The translations under genes were made by a program, and so were the position numbers. From a virus, in IMG/VR virus record IMGVR_UViG_3300040815_000286, positions 1-30,390 of that record: a stretch of 30,390 bases of DNA. The stretch is one strand, 5' to 3'. Positions 17,894-26,542 of this stretch are shown here, in pieces. The notes under the pieces were generated by a model, which worked only from the letters and a program-made list of their open reading frames with translations, was not told where the DNA came from and ran no database searches. Every line of letters begins with the position of its first letter. The first letter of the stretch is position 1.

Positions 17894-19951
17894 ATGGCTG
17901 TGCCGCTTAACATTGCAGATAGCATAAAAGATCTGTTGGGTCAGTCCAACTTGTTGCCGCAACAGCAGTTGGGCCAAGGTGGTATTGATGTGCAGTCGCT
18001 TCTGAATGTTAAGCCGCCATCCTTGTTCAATGCGCCAGTTGGTCAGATGATGATGCCAGATGCACAATCTGGCGGAAGCTCATTTGGATATGCCCCTGCG
18101 TTCCAGCCATCAACACCATACTCAGCAACTAACCTGCCAGAGTTTATGCAAGGTTATGAGCAGACACCTAGCGGTCGCTTTGTGATGTCTCAGGGGTTGC
18201 TTGGCGTGCCTCCGACAATGGACAATGTTCAATCTCTCTTCTCTCAGGGATATGCGTCAGAGTACGATCCGCTAGAGAAACAATTTCAAGAGAGTTTTGC
18301 ATTGGATCCTAGCTGGTTCGGTAATGTGTATCGGTCTGGATACATGATACCAAGTATGCCAAGGGGCATGACAGAAGACACAAGTAGTCCGCTTGGTGGT
18401 ATTGCTGGGGTGCTTGCAGGTGGTGCCGCGCTCAAGGCATTAACGCCATACACTGACGATATAGCAAGTGCCATTGGTTTCAGTGGTGATGGCGTGAGTA
18501 GCGGAACTGGTTTGGGAAGTTGGTTCAAGGATATAGACCTATCAAGCTCTGGCACTGGAATTGGCACTTGGTTCAAGGAAAACTTCAACAAGCCAGAGTT
18601 TATCAATAACGCTCAAGAAAAAGCAAAAGAGTACCTTGCAGAGATTAAAAAGAGCGACCTGTACAAGGCTGGTCAGACTGCATTTGATATTGGTGGTGAT
18701 GCTTTTAATGCCTATGGTCGCATTGAGAACTTTGTAAACAATCCCAACCCTATGGATGCTTTCAAAGCCATCGACGCTATGAATAAGCTAACAACATACC
18801 TGCCAGAAGACTTGCAAAAGTCGGTGCAGGGAATTGCGGCAGACATTGGGCCTGCTGTTGGAGTTGCGCTTGATGTTTCTTCAATCGCGTCAATAGCAAA
18901 TGCTTTTGACAATCCAACACCTGTAAACATTGCAAATGCTTATGGCAGTCTTGATTATCTTGCTCAGCAGGGATATTTAGGATCCAATCTTGGATCTGGA
19001 CTGCCATACGCTCAAAACATTGCAGGTATAGGCAACATCGTCGGTGGACTACAGGCACTTGAGGGTGGCATCGACAGCGCAGGTGAAGCATTGCAGGTGG
19101 CTACCGGCGCGGCAACGGCCGCTAGTATGTTTGGCGGCGGAACTGCAATCGGATCTGCTGGCACTGCGGCATTGCCTGTGCTTGGGCCGGTCGCCGCTCT
19201 TTATGGTGCATATCAAATTCTAAACAAGCCAGAAGCAAACCTTGGTCACGCTATTGTTGGCAGGGACGACTTTGGCGGATATTCAATTTCAAGCGAAGGC
19301 TACAAAGGTGAGGGCGAAAGTATAGCTAAACCTGAAGCTAATGCCGCTATGCTTGTGCTTGGTGAGCTTGAGCGTAACTATGGTTACAAGTTTAACCCTG
19401 ATGCTTGGGAGCAAGTTAATAAGCGTGTTGACTTCGACAATGGTCGCTGGGTGCGCGGAGCGCATGACGTGATCATTGATGCGCTTCAAAAGGGGGCGCT
19501 GGTTCCGACTGAGGGTACTCCACGCAGTCTTGACTTTGTTAATATGCTGAAAGATGCACGCCTCTATATGTCAGAAGCCCCATACACAACCAACAAGTCA
19601 ATGTCATCGTTTGCGCGTGGTCAAGAACGTGCGCGTCAAATGCAAGAGAGCGAAGCCTATGGCCCAGAAGGACCACATCCGCTTGAAGTTGAGCGCATGA
19701 AAATGGGTCTTGATCCGTTCCAGTGGAGCGCAGATATTGCTGAGCAGTTTGGGCGACTAGATCTTTCTGGCCTTGACTTTAGCGCGTTAAACCTTCCGCA
19801 GGTCGCATCAGATTACCAACCAGCACCAGAGCCTGAATACTATACATTAGATGGACAGCAATATACGCCAGCACAGCTTCAAAACATATTTGGCGGTGGC
19901 ATATCAATCCCCAGCCCATTTGCAGGATTTACAGCACCACGATACGGCTAG
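17894..19951 (+). CDS. Large Gly/Ala-rich virion protein, possible ejection protein
   Basis: The 685-residue protein lies between portal and scaffold. The N-terminal 160 residues are Gln/Pro/Gly-rich and probably extended. Weakly hydrophobic glycine-rich stretches appear at 165-185 (LGGIAGVLAGGAALKAL) and 405-442 (TAASMFGGGTAIGSAGTAAL, then PVLGPVAALYGAYQIL). A short internal repeat occurs at 204-230 (GTGLGSWFKD and GTGIGTWFKE). The C-terminal 240 residues are mixed. No family is recognised. Gly-rich amphipathic segments are frequent in phage ejection or internal proteins that cross the host membrane. The gene begins three bases after the portal stop. Confidence 0.65.
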   Translation: MAVPLNIADSIKDLLGQSNLLPQQQLGQGGIDVQSLLNVKPPSLFNAPVGQMMMPDAQSGGSSFGYAPAFQPSTPYSATNLPEFMQGYEQTPSGRFVMSQGLLGVPPTMDNVQSLFSQGYASEYDPLEKQFQESFALDPSWFGNVYRSGYMIPSMPRGMTEDTSSPLGGIAGVLAGGAALKALTPYTDDIASAIGFSGDGVSSGTGLGSWFKDIDLSSSGTGIGTWFKENFNKPEFINNAQEKAKEYLAEIKKSDLYKAGQTAFDIGGDAFNAYGRIENFVNNPNPMDAFKAIDAMNKLTTYLPEDLQKSVQGIAADIGPAVGVALDVSSIASIANAFDNPTPVNIANAYGSLDYLAQQGYLGSNLGSGLPYAQNIAGIGNIVGGLQALEGGIDSAGEALQVATGAATAASMFGGGTAIGSAGTAALPVLGPVAALYGAYQILNKPEANLGHAIVGRDDFGGYSISSEGYKGEGESIAKPEANAAMLVLGELERNYGYKFNPDAWEQVNKRVDFDNGRWVRGAHDVIIDALQKGALVPTEGTPRSLDFVNMLKDARLYMSEAPYTTNKSMSSFARGQERARQMQESEAYGPEGPHPLEVERMKMGLDPFQWSADIAEQFGRLDLSGLDFSALNLPQVASDYQPAPEPEYYTLDGQQYTPAQLQNIFGGGISIPSPFAGFTAPRYG

Positions 19952-20002
19952 GGCTTGCGTTAATCGTATAGTGTGGTATTTTTGTCACATAGGAGATAAG
20001 AG

Positions 20003-20263
20003 ATGGACGATGGCAAGAGGCGTGCCGAACAGGATCGCGGAGCCAAGGCGGAAGCCCTGCTTCGCAATCCGATGTTACAAGAGGCGTTTGATACACTTGA
20101 GCAAAAGTATATCGACGCTTGGAGAAATTCACCTGTGACGGCGGAAGCCGACAGGGAAAAGCTCTTTCAGATGTACCAAAACCTGATTGCGGTCAGGGGC
20201 CATCTGCAAGAGGTTGTCAATACTGGCAACCTAGCGAAAACTGAAATTGAACTGAGGAGATAA
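20003..20263 (+). CDS. Conserved small helical protein before the scaffold gene (86 aa)
   Basis: The product (MDDGKRRAEQDRGAKAEALL...) is fully helical and charged, with AEALLRNPMLQEAFDTLEQK (16-35) and YIDAWRNSPVTAEADREKLFQ (36-56), a pattern seen in small proteins encoded before scaffolds in P22-like and marine phages. An assembly role is inferred from position only. AGGAGATAAGAG precedes the ATG. The preceding space (19952-20002) holds a weak promoter-like TTGCGT-16-TATTTT. Confidence 0.65.
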   Translation: MDDGKRRAEQDRGAKAEALLRNPMLQEAFDTLEQKYIDAWRNSPVTAEADREKLFQMYQNLIAVRGHLQEVVNTGNLAKTEIELRR

Positions 20264-20269
20264 GAAATT

Positions 20270-21307
20270 ATGAGTGACGAAACCAGTACCCTATTAGGAT
20301 CAGGCGAAGCACTTGATAAAGGTCAAGCTGTTGACCTACTCTTGAATGTCAACGCCCCCCAAGAGGCAAGCGAAGATACTCAAGAGCCTGTAGCCGAAGA
20401 AGTCGAAACAGAAGAAGTTGAGACTGAAGAGGCTGAAACATCTGAAGACGAGTCTTATGACGATGACGCTGAAGAGCCATCTGAGTCAGAAGAGGAAGAT
20501 GATGATGAAGAGTATGACGTTGATGAGAACGAAGTAGAAGTCGTTGCAGATGACGTTTATACCGTAAAAGTTGATGGTGAGGAAAAACAAGTAACCTCTG
20601 AGGAGCTTGTCAAATCATATCAACTAGAGCAAGCCGCGCAGAAGCGTATGCAAGAGGCTTCACAGACACGGAAGCAAGCAGAAGCCGAAGCACAACAACT
20701 TGCTCAACAGCGTGAACAATACGCGCAGGCTTTGCAGATTATCGAAGCCCAACTTAACCAAGTGCAAGAGCCGCCCAAAGAATATTGGGACAAGCTCTAT
20801 GAAAATGATCCTCTTGAATGGACACGTCAGCGTGACGTGTATCGTGAGCGTAAAGAGAAACTTGCAAAAGTCCAGCAAGAGCAACAGCGCGTTCAGCAGG
20901 AGCATCAACAGCAAATGTTGCAAGCTCACCGGCAAAAGCTGGTAGAAGAGCAAAATCGTTTGCTGGAGCGCATACCTGAGTGGCGCAATGAAGACATTGC
21001 CAGCCGCGAAAAGCAGGCCATTATTAGCTACGCCCAGCGGCTAGGCTATAGTGAGCAAGAGCTTTCCGTCGCCAGCGATAGTCGCGCCATCGAAGCACTG
21101 CGCAAGGCTTACCTGTATGATGAGCTAATGTCTAAAAGACCAGAGGCTCAAAAGAAGGTTAGCAAGGCACCAAAAGTGGTTAAGTCTGGTACTCCGAAAA
21201 CTAAGAAGCAGGTGCAGGGTACACGCAATAAGCAGGCTTTTGATCGCCTCAAAAAAACTGGCACTAAAGATGCCGCCGTTGATTATTTGTTACAAAGGAA
21301 CAGCTAA
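20270..21307 (+). CDS. Capsid scaffolding protein
   Basis: The 345-residue protein has a very acidic segment (33-95), then YTVKVDGEEKQVTSEELVKS (97-116) followed by a long Gln/Glu/Arg coiled coil (about 113-235), and a Lys-rich tail (290-345). Scaffold proteins with this layout line the procapsid interior and contact the capsid protein through the basic C-terminus. It lies directly upstream of the capsid gene; its TAA is followed immediately by the capsid ATG. No protease motif is visible, so the scaffold is probably released rather than digested, as in P22. Confidence 0.82.
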   Translation: MSDETSTLLGSGEALDKGQAVDLLLNVNAPQEASEDTQEPVAEEVETEEVETEEAETSEDESYDDDAEEPSESEEEDDDEEYDVDENEVEVVADDVYTVKVDGEEKQVTSEELVKSYQLEQAAQKRMQEASQTRKQAEAEAQQLAQQREQYAQALQIIEAQLNQVQEPPKEYWDKLYENDPLEWTRQRDVYRERKEKLAKVQQEQQRVQQEHQQQMLQAHRQKLVEEQNRLLERIPEWRNEDIASREKQAIISYAQRLGYSEQELSVASDSRAIEALRKAYLYDELMSKRPEAQKKVSKAPKVVKSGTPKTKKQVQGTRNKQAFDRLKKTGTKDAAVDYLLQRNS

Positions 21308-22246
21308 ATGGCTACACACACTACTACTACCGCCGTCGGTGAGCGCGAAGACCTTTCCGACGTCATCACCCGTATTGACCCAGATGAAACCCCTGTGTTT
21401 TCTGCTCTCCGCAAGGAAGCAGGCAACGGCGTTTTCGTTGAGTGGCAAGTACAAGAGTTAGCCGCCGCAAGTGCGACTAACTACCAAAACGAAGGTGCAG
21501 ACGCGACTTTTGACACGCCTACTGCAACCACCCGTCTTGGCAACTACATGCAGATTTCGCAAAAAGATGCGGCTGTATCTGGCACGTTGGATGCCGTTGA
21601 TAAAGCTGGTCGCGCCAAAGAAACTGCCTATCAGAAAGTCCTGAAAGGTCTGGAGCTTCGCCGCGATATTGAAAAATATCTGCATAGCGACACTGCACGT
21701 TCTGGCTCGGATCCGCGTAAAGCAGGTTCGCTGTCAAGTTGGATCACCAACGTAGACGACGCTTCTGGCACGTCTGCCGCAACTGGTGACGGCACGGACG
21801 TTCCAGATATGGCTGGCACGAATCGCACGCTGACGCTTGCTATGATCGACAATGCAATGCAAGCGGCTTATGAAGACGGCGGTCAGCCAAATATGCTGGT
21901 TGTCTCTCCTGCCAAAAAAGTTGAGTTTAGCGACCTGAACAGTGGTTCAGTTGCCACGAACCAAATCAACTACACGGCTCCACGCGAAGCCGCTATCGTT
22001 GGTTCGGTTTCCTTGTACCTCAGCGACTTTGGTCAGCTTGACGTTGTCATCGACCGCTTCGCTTCTAGCGACCGCGTCTACCTGTTGGACAGCGACTATG
22101 CTTCGATCTGCACGCTTGCCGGTCGGAACTTTGCGGTTCAGCCGATGGCGAAAACTGGTGATGCGGAGAAATTCCAAATCATCACGGAATGGACGCTGAA
22201 AGTGTCTGCTCCGAAAGCACACGGCGCAGTCTACGACTTGTCGTAA
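21308..22246 (+). CDS. Major capsid protein, DUF5309/SU10 type
   Basis: The 312-residue protein matches the DUF5309 (SU10 capsid) family: an N-terminal REDLSDVITRIDPDETPVFSAL (13-34), the GNYMQISQKDAAVSGTLDAV (77-96) region, a central insertion, and VIDRFASSDRVYLLDSDYAS (250-269) with a final AVQPMAKTGDAEKFQIITEW (277-296). These proteins adopt the HK97 fold and tile the icosahedral head. No N-terminal prodomain is evident. A strong hairpin follows the stop, as is common after abundantly expressed capsid genes. It lies directly after the scaffold gene. Confidence 0.9.
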   Translation: MATHTTTTAVGEREDLSDVITRIDPDETPVFSALRKEAGNGVFVEWQVQELAAASATNYQNEGADATFDTPTATTRLGNYMQISQKDAAVSGTLDAVDKAGRAKETAYQKVLKGLELRRDIEKYLHSDTARSGSDPRKAGSLSSWITNVDDASGTSAATGDGTDVPDMAGTNRTLTLAMIDNAMQAAYEDGGQPNMLVVSPAKKVEFSDLNSGSVATNQINYTAPREAAIVGSVSLYLSDFGQLDVVIDRFASSDRVYLLDSDYASICTLAGRNFAVQPMAKTGDAEKFQIITEWTLKVSAPKAHGAVYDLS

Positions 22247-22253
22247 TTGAAGA

Positions 22254-22279
22254 GGGGGGATGGGTGAAACCATCCCCCT
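22254..22279 (+). terminator. Hairpin after the capsid gene
   Basis: GGGGGATGG (22255-22263) pairs perfectly with CCATCCCCC (22270-22278); loop GTGAAA; one further G-T pair outside. TAATTTC follows, so termination would be partial. It may instead protect the capsid mRNA. Confidence 0.6.
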
Positions 22280-22300
22280 AATTTCAAAAAAGGAAGAGAG

Positions 22301-22624
22301 ATGAAGCGACTGGTTCACAAAGACCCGATTACAGGCAAAGAAACATGGTGTCACTATCAGGCTGATGGTGGCTTTATTTTTGAGACAACTCAGAACGTCG
22401 ATGCTATCTTGAAGGAGAACAAGAAGCAAGCAAACGAATACCGATCAGGTGCGTTGATAGGAAACACTCAACGTCATCATCAAAAGGTTGCCGACATTCC
22501 GGCGGCATTGTATCATCAGCTTGTCGAAAAACTTGGCAAGCCCAAAGACAATCCGAAGGCTTGGCGGCAATGGTTGAACGATCACGACAATCGGTTTTTT
22601 AGAACAGGCGGCGGTAACGTATAA
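22301..22624 (+). CDS. Conserved hypothetical head protein (107 aa)
   Basis: The product (MKRLVHKDPITGKETWCHYQ...) ends with AWRQWLNDHDNRFFRTGGGNV (about 87-107), a motif known from uncharacterised proteins located between capsid and adaptor genes in many podoviruses. It may take part in head completion, but that is inferred from position. GGAAGAGAG precedes the ATG. The stop overlaps the adaptor start (TAATG). Confidence 0.7.
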   Translation: MKRLVHKDPITGKETWCHYQADGGFIFETTQNVDAILKENKKQANEYRSGALIGNTQRHHQKVADIPAALYHQLVEKLGKPKDNPKAWRQWLNDHDNRFFRTGGGNV

Positions 22625-23253
22625 TGGCTATAGGCACATATTCAGAGCTTAAAACTGCTGTAGCAAACTTTCTTGCAAGGGACGATCTGACGGATCGTAT
22701 TCCTGAGTTTATTGCTTTGGCTGAGGCACGTATGGGCCGTGAGCTAGAGACGCGATCACAAGAAAAGCGTGCGACAGCGACACTGTCTTCGGGTGACGCA
22801 TTTGTGTCTCTGCCGACCGACTTGCGGTCTATCCGCTTGGTCAAGCTAAACACAAGCCCCACTGAGACGCTGGAATACTACACCCCAAACAAGCTCAATG
22901 AGCTTTATTCTGACAATATTGCAGGCAAGCCGCGTGGCTACACAATCATTGGCAGTGAGATTAAGTTTGGCCCAACGCCTGACAGCTCATACACGGCTGA
23001 GATTGTTTACGTAGAAGGTATATCTGCACTGTCGGACAGCAACACGTCGAACACGACACTGACGCGGCACCCTGACGCATATCTCTATGGCACCTTGGCA
23101 ACCGCATCGGTTTACCTGATGGATGATCAAAAGACCACACTCTTTGAACAGCTATTCACACGCGCTATTGAAGAGATTAAAAGAGACGAAGAGCGTGGCA
23201 AACACGCTGGAAGCGGACTATTCATGAAATCTGACTATGGAGAACTAACATGA
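22624..23253 (+). CDS. Head-tail adaptor protein (SU10/P22 gp4-like)
   Basis: The 209-residue helical protein matches phage adaptors that extend the portal ring: an N-terminal helix bundle (SELKTAVANFLARDDLTDRI, then PEFIALAEARMGRELETR), a beta insertion with FVSLPTDLRSIRLVKL (60-75), GYTIIGSEIKFGPTPD (105-120), and a C-terminal helical tail. The location after the capsid gene and before tail genes agrees. The SU10-like adaptor pairs naturally with the SU10-like capsid protein. The end overlaps the next gene by ATGA. Confidence 0.8.
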   Translation: MAIGTYSELKTAVANFLARDDLTDRIPEFIALAEARMGRELETRSQEKRATATLSSGDAFVSLPTDLRSIRLVKLNTSPTETLEYYTPNKLNELYSDNIAGKPRGYTIIGSEIKFGPTPDSSYTAEIVYVEGISALSDSNTSNTTLTRHPDAYLYGTLATASVYLMDDQKTTLFEQLFTRAIEEIKRDEERGKHAGSGLFMKSDYGELT

Positions 23254-23639
23254 GCGCGATGAGTGATTATCTGGAAAATAAATTTCTGGATCATTTTTTA
23301 GGAACAGCATCAACATCAGCACCTGCGGCTGTATATGTTGGCTTGCACACTGCTGACCCAACCGATGACGGATCTGGTGCGGAAGTAAGCGGCTTTGGTT
23401 ATGCACGACAAGCTATGGCTTTTGGTGCGGCATCTAGCGGCACAGCAAGCAATAGTGGGGCTGTAGAGTTTCCTGCCGCTTCTGGTGGCAACTGGGGTAC
23501 AATTACTCACATTGGTATCTGGGACGCATCTACAAGCGGCAACCTGCTTTTTCATGCGGCCTTGACTGTAAGCAAGACGATCAACGATGGTGACATCTTT
23601 AAGATCGCGGCTTCAGGTGTTGACATTACGGCGGCCTAA
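23250..23639 (+). CDS. Conserved structural protein, DYLENKLLDH-type (129 aa)
   Basis: The product carries SDYLENKFLDHFLGT (5-19), VYVGLHTADPTDDGSGAEVS (29-48), GYARQAMAFGAA (51-62) and WGTITHIGIWDAS (82-94), a widespread phage family often annotated as tail fibre or minor tail protein. It is all-beta and fits a small virion decoration or attachment domain. The function in the virion is not firmly known to me. It has ATGA coupling with the adaptor gene; ATG 23259 is an alternative start that keeps the core motif. Confidence 0.72.
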   Translation: MSAMSDYLENKFLDHFLGTASTSAPAAVYVGLHTADPTDDGSGAEVSGFGYARQAMAFGAASSGTASNSGAVEFPAASGGNWGTITHIGIWDASTSGNLLFHAALTVSKTINDGDIFKIAASGVDITAA

Positions 23640-23641
23640 TT

Positions 23642-24220
23642 ATGGCCGATATTGTAGGGCCAAATCTTGAGCAGTTAGATAACTGGGGTAACATTGATAC
23701 CCTAGCTTATAGCCTTGATGACCCTATCTGGCTTACTGCGGCCCTGCGCGAAGGTGAGGCATCACCATCAGTATCAGCAAGTGTTACTTCTGAAGCAATC
23801 CGAATACAGTTTGGCGCATCATCTGCGTCAGCGTCTGCAAGCGCGACGGCATCTGCATCTGTAATTTATTTGGGTGAAGCAAGCACATCATCTTCTGCAA
23901 GCGTAAGTGCAGAGGGTATCCGTGTTCAGTTTGGCGCGTCTTTGATTGTTGGCCCTGCTACAATGACTGCCTCTGGCGGTCTTGTTGCAAGCGGCGCATC
24001 ATCTATGGAGGCTGTAGTTACTGCTGAGGCTGTAGCAAGTTATGAGACATTTGGTTACGCATCAATGTCATGTTCTGTTGCAACATCTTCTAGTGCAGAG
24101 CGGCTTGGAGAGTTATGGTCTGTAGCTTTCGATGGCGGAGGGCTTTGGTCTGATGTTCCTGCTGGATCTGAGGTATGGGTGACTGTGCCTGCCGGCAATG
24201 AAATATGGAGTAGTCAATGA
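23642..24220 (+). CDS. Ala/Ser-rich protein with six 20-residue repeats
   Basis: After a 38-residue head, residues 39-156 divide into five exact 20-residue units and a final 18-residue unit, each ending in Gly (58, 78, 98, 118, 138, 156) with a preceding aromatic or aliphatic residue (IQFG, IYLG, VQFG, VASG, TFG). Units begin with (A/E)-(A/S) and alternate Ala/Ser, which suits a beta-solenoid or beta-stack. The C-terminal 36 residues have GGLWSDVPAGSEVWVTVPAG with regularly spaced Trp. No enzymatic motif is present. Given its neighbours it is probably a structural spike, neck or tail part. Family unknown. Confidence 0.7.
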   Translation: MADIVGPNLEQLDNWGNIDTLAYSLDDPIWLTAALREGEASPSVSASVTSEAIRIQFGASSASASASATASASVIYLGEASTSSSASVSAEGIRVQFGASLIVGPATMTASGGLVASGASSMEAVVTAEAVASYETFGYASMSCSVATSSSAERLGELWSVAFDGGGLWSDVPAGSEVWVTVPAGNEIWSSQ

Positions 24221-25686
24221 TAAAGTTTGGTCAGTTGTTACCAGATCAACCAGACCTGAACAATGCAGGTGTGACTGTTGCAACTAATGTTGTGCCTGCC
24301 GTCTCTGGTTATAATTCACTTCGCGGCATAAACGCATATAGCAACGCGGCTGATGCAAAAATTACTGGTATGTTTTCAGCTAAAGATGATGACGGAACCA
24401 TTGATGTTTATTGTGGCGACAGCACGAAGCTGTACGAACTTAACTCAAGCACAAACGCACTGAGCAATATCAGCAAGTCTGGCAACTATAATTCAACGAC
24501 ACAGCGCTGGCGTTTCTGTCAATTTGGCGAAGATGTAATTGCGGTGAACTTTAACAACGAAACGCAATACAAAACTGCCGCCGCATCGCTATTTGCAGAT
24601 TTATCTGCTGATGCGCCACGCGCTAAGTTTGTAGCTGTCGTGCGCGACTTTGTTATGACTGGCTACACTTATGATAGCACGGATGGTAACAAGCCGTACC
24701 GCGTGCGCTGGTCTGGCCTTGGCGATCACACTAGCTGGGCCATCTCAGCAACCACTCAAGCCGACTATCAAGACATTGCAGACATGGGTGCTGTGACCGG
24801 CCTTGTTGGTGGTGAGTACGCAACCATCTTGCTAGAAAAAGGAATTGTTCGCGCATCATATATTGGATCGCCACTCATATTTCAGTTTGACAAGGTAGAG
24901 ACAAATCGCGGTTGCGCTTACTCTGGATCCGTCTGCAATGTCGGACACACAGTTTTTTATCTTGCTGATGACGGCTTCTATATGTTCGACGGCAATGGAT
25001 CAAAGCCGATTGGCGCGGAACGCATCAATGAATTTTTCTTTGAAGACTTCAACAAGCAGTTTGCATCAGAGATGCACGCGGCTGTAGACCCATTGCGTCA
25101 GATAGTTGTGTGGTCTTATCCATCAAAGGCGGCAGGCAATGGACTATGTGATAAAATTCTTATCTATAATTATGCAGTCGATAAGTGGTCGGTTGCGGAA
25201 GTTGGGGTTGATTGTATTGCTCCTATCTTCTCACCTAGTTACAGTCTTGAAGATCTTGACACAGCTTTTGGCACTGATCTTGATGCTCTACCTGCCTCTC
25301 TTGATAGTAGCCTTTATCGTGGCGGTGAGTTTTTCTTTGCTGGAACACGCGACAATAAAATACAAACCTTCACAGGAAGCGTCCTACCAGCAACTCTTGA
25401 GACTGGTGAATTTGAACTTAAAGCAGGTAAGGTTTCACTTGTTCGAAACATTATGCCTTATGTCAACTCGCACGGAGCCGTTCCTGCGACGATTACGGCG
25501 CAAGTTGCAAGTCGCTTGCGGCAGAACGATCAATCGTCTTTTGGATCGGTTTCATCGCTAAATGCTGACAACTACATCCCAGTGCGTGCGAATGGTCGCT
25601 ATCACAAGATACGATTTAACATCTCAGGCGACTGGACACAGGCTCAAGGTTTTGACATCGAAGCAACAGTGATTGGCAAGAGATAA
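24217..25686 (+). CDS. Tail hub/stabilisation protein, P22 gp10-like candidate
   Basis: The 489-residue protein is rich in beta strands with repeated blades: RVRWSGLGDHTSWAI (about 163-177), GAVTGLVGGEYATILLEKGI (191-210), SVCNVGHTVFYLADDGFYMF (238-257) and DKILIYNYAVDKWSVAEV (313-330). This resembles beta-propeller hub or nozzle proteins related to P22 gp10 that plug and extend the adaptor. Similar genes follow the adaptor in many marine phages. The first residues MIKFGQLLPDQPDLNNAG are typical of this family. ATGA coupling with the repeat protein; TAATG with the next gene. Confidence 0.65.
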   Translation: MIKFGQLLPDQPDLNNAGVTVATNVVPAVSGYNSLRGINAYSNAADAKITGMFSAKDDDGTIDVYCGDSTKLYELNSSTNALSNISKSGNYNSTTQRWRFCQFGEDVIAVNFNNETQYKTAAASLFADLSADAPRAKFVAVVRDFVMTGYTYDSTDGNKPYRVRWSGLGDHTSWAISATTQADYQDIADMGAVTGLVGGEYATILLEKGIVRASYIGSPLIFQFDKVETNRGCAYSGSVCNVGHTVFYLADDGFYMFDGNGSKPIGAERINEFFFEDFNKQFASEMHAAVDPLRQIVVWSYPSKAAGNGLCDKILIYNYAVDKWSVAEVGVDCIAPIFSPSYSLEDLDTAFGTDLDALPASLDSSLYRGGEFFFAGTRDNKIQTFTGSVLPATLETGEFELKAGKVSLVRNIMPYVNSHGAVPATITAQVASRLRQNDQSSFGSVSSLNADNYIPVRANGRYHKIRFNISGDWTQAQGFDIEATVIGKR

Positions 25687-26489
25687 TGGCTAACCAGTAC
25701 CGCAGACTGCCACCCCAAGGCGGCGATCCTAGATTGACCGCAGAGGTGGTAAATAACTTGCTAGAGGGCAAGTTAAACTCTACTGGCACACTCACCCTAG
25801 CAACTGGCGGAGCTACCACAACAACGCTCTATGACCGCCGTATAGGTGCTGATTCTGTTATTTTGTTTATGCCAGTATCTGTTGCCGCGGCCGCCGCTAA
25901 TTTTTATCCATATGGTACGTTTGAAGAAAGAGCAGATATTACATTTGCTGTAGCAAATACACCATATGTTTTAGATTTATCTGAAACTGAATATGCCTAT
26001 GGAATGTCTTTAGCATCCAACAGGATTACTGTTGATTATGGTGGTATATACGATTTAGACATTAGTGCTTTATTTGTAAACCAACAAACGCAAATTTATA
26101 ATGGGTTTTTATGGGTAAGGGTAAATGGAACTGATTATCCTCACTCAGCAACAAAGTTTGCCATTACAGAAAATCATGGCGGAACAGATGGTTATGTTCC
26201 TGTTGCTGTAAATCATCCGCTAGAGCTAGAGGCAGGTGATTATGTTGAGGTTGTTGCGGCTGTAGGACATAACAATGTTTACCTAGAGGCATATGACGCA
26301 TCAACAACTCCGTTTAATATGCCAGCCATACCGTCACTAATGGTTAATTTAATGATGGTTGACCCGTCAGGCGTTTCTGACAGCGCCTTTGAGATGTATG
26401 TAACTGACAGACAAAAAGGACAAGCAACAATCAACCATTTGCCTAATTCTTTGGCAGATAAAACATTTGCCTATGTTATATTAGGATAG
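25686..26489 (+). CDS. Virion protein with C1q-like beta domain, possible receptor binder
   Basis: Residues 1-75 form a conserved phage module (QGGDPRLTAEVVNNLLEGKL, then TTTTLYDRRIGADSVILFMP) that anchors to the tail. Residues 76-267 are all-beta and resemble a jelly-roll or C1q/TNF-like domain (NRITVDYGGIYDLDISALFV, LEAGDYVEVVAAVGHNNVYL). The codons of the second part are clearly AT-richer than those of the first, suggesting domain exchange. A receptor or glycan role is inferred. The gene overlaps the previous stop (TAATG); the 53 bases after it hold only a weak TTTACA/TGTAAA dyad. Confidence 0.65.
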   Translation: MANQYRRLPPQGGDPRLTAEVVNNLLEGKLNSTGTLTLATGGATTTTLYDRRIGADSVILFMPVSVAAAAANFYPYGTFEERADITFAVANTPYVLDLSETEYAYGMSLASNRITVDYGGIYDLDISALFVNQQTQIYNGFLWVRVNGTDYPHSATKFAITENHGGTDGYVPVAVNHPLELEAGDYVEVVAAVGHNNVYLEAYDASTTPFNMPAIPSLMVNLMMVDPSGVSDSAFEMYVTDRQKGQATINHLPNSLADKTFAYVILG

Positions 26490-26542
26490 AGTTTTACAAA
26501 CACTAAATTAGGGTGTAAATTAGCCCCAAGAGGTATAGTACA

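Noticed and set aside
19955-19982. Possible promoter TTGCGT-16-TATTTT before the scaffold operon
   Set aside because: Both hexamers are weak; kept only as a remark with the neighbouring gene.
26490-26542. Possible promoter with TTTACA and TAAATT
   Set aside because: The -10 match is poor and the spacing uncertain; the sequence is AT-rich enough for chance matches.
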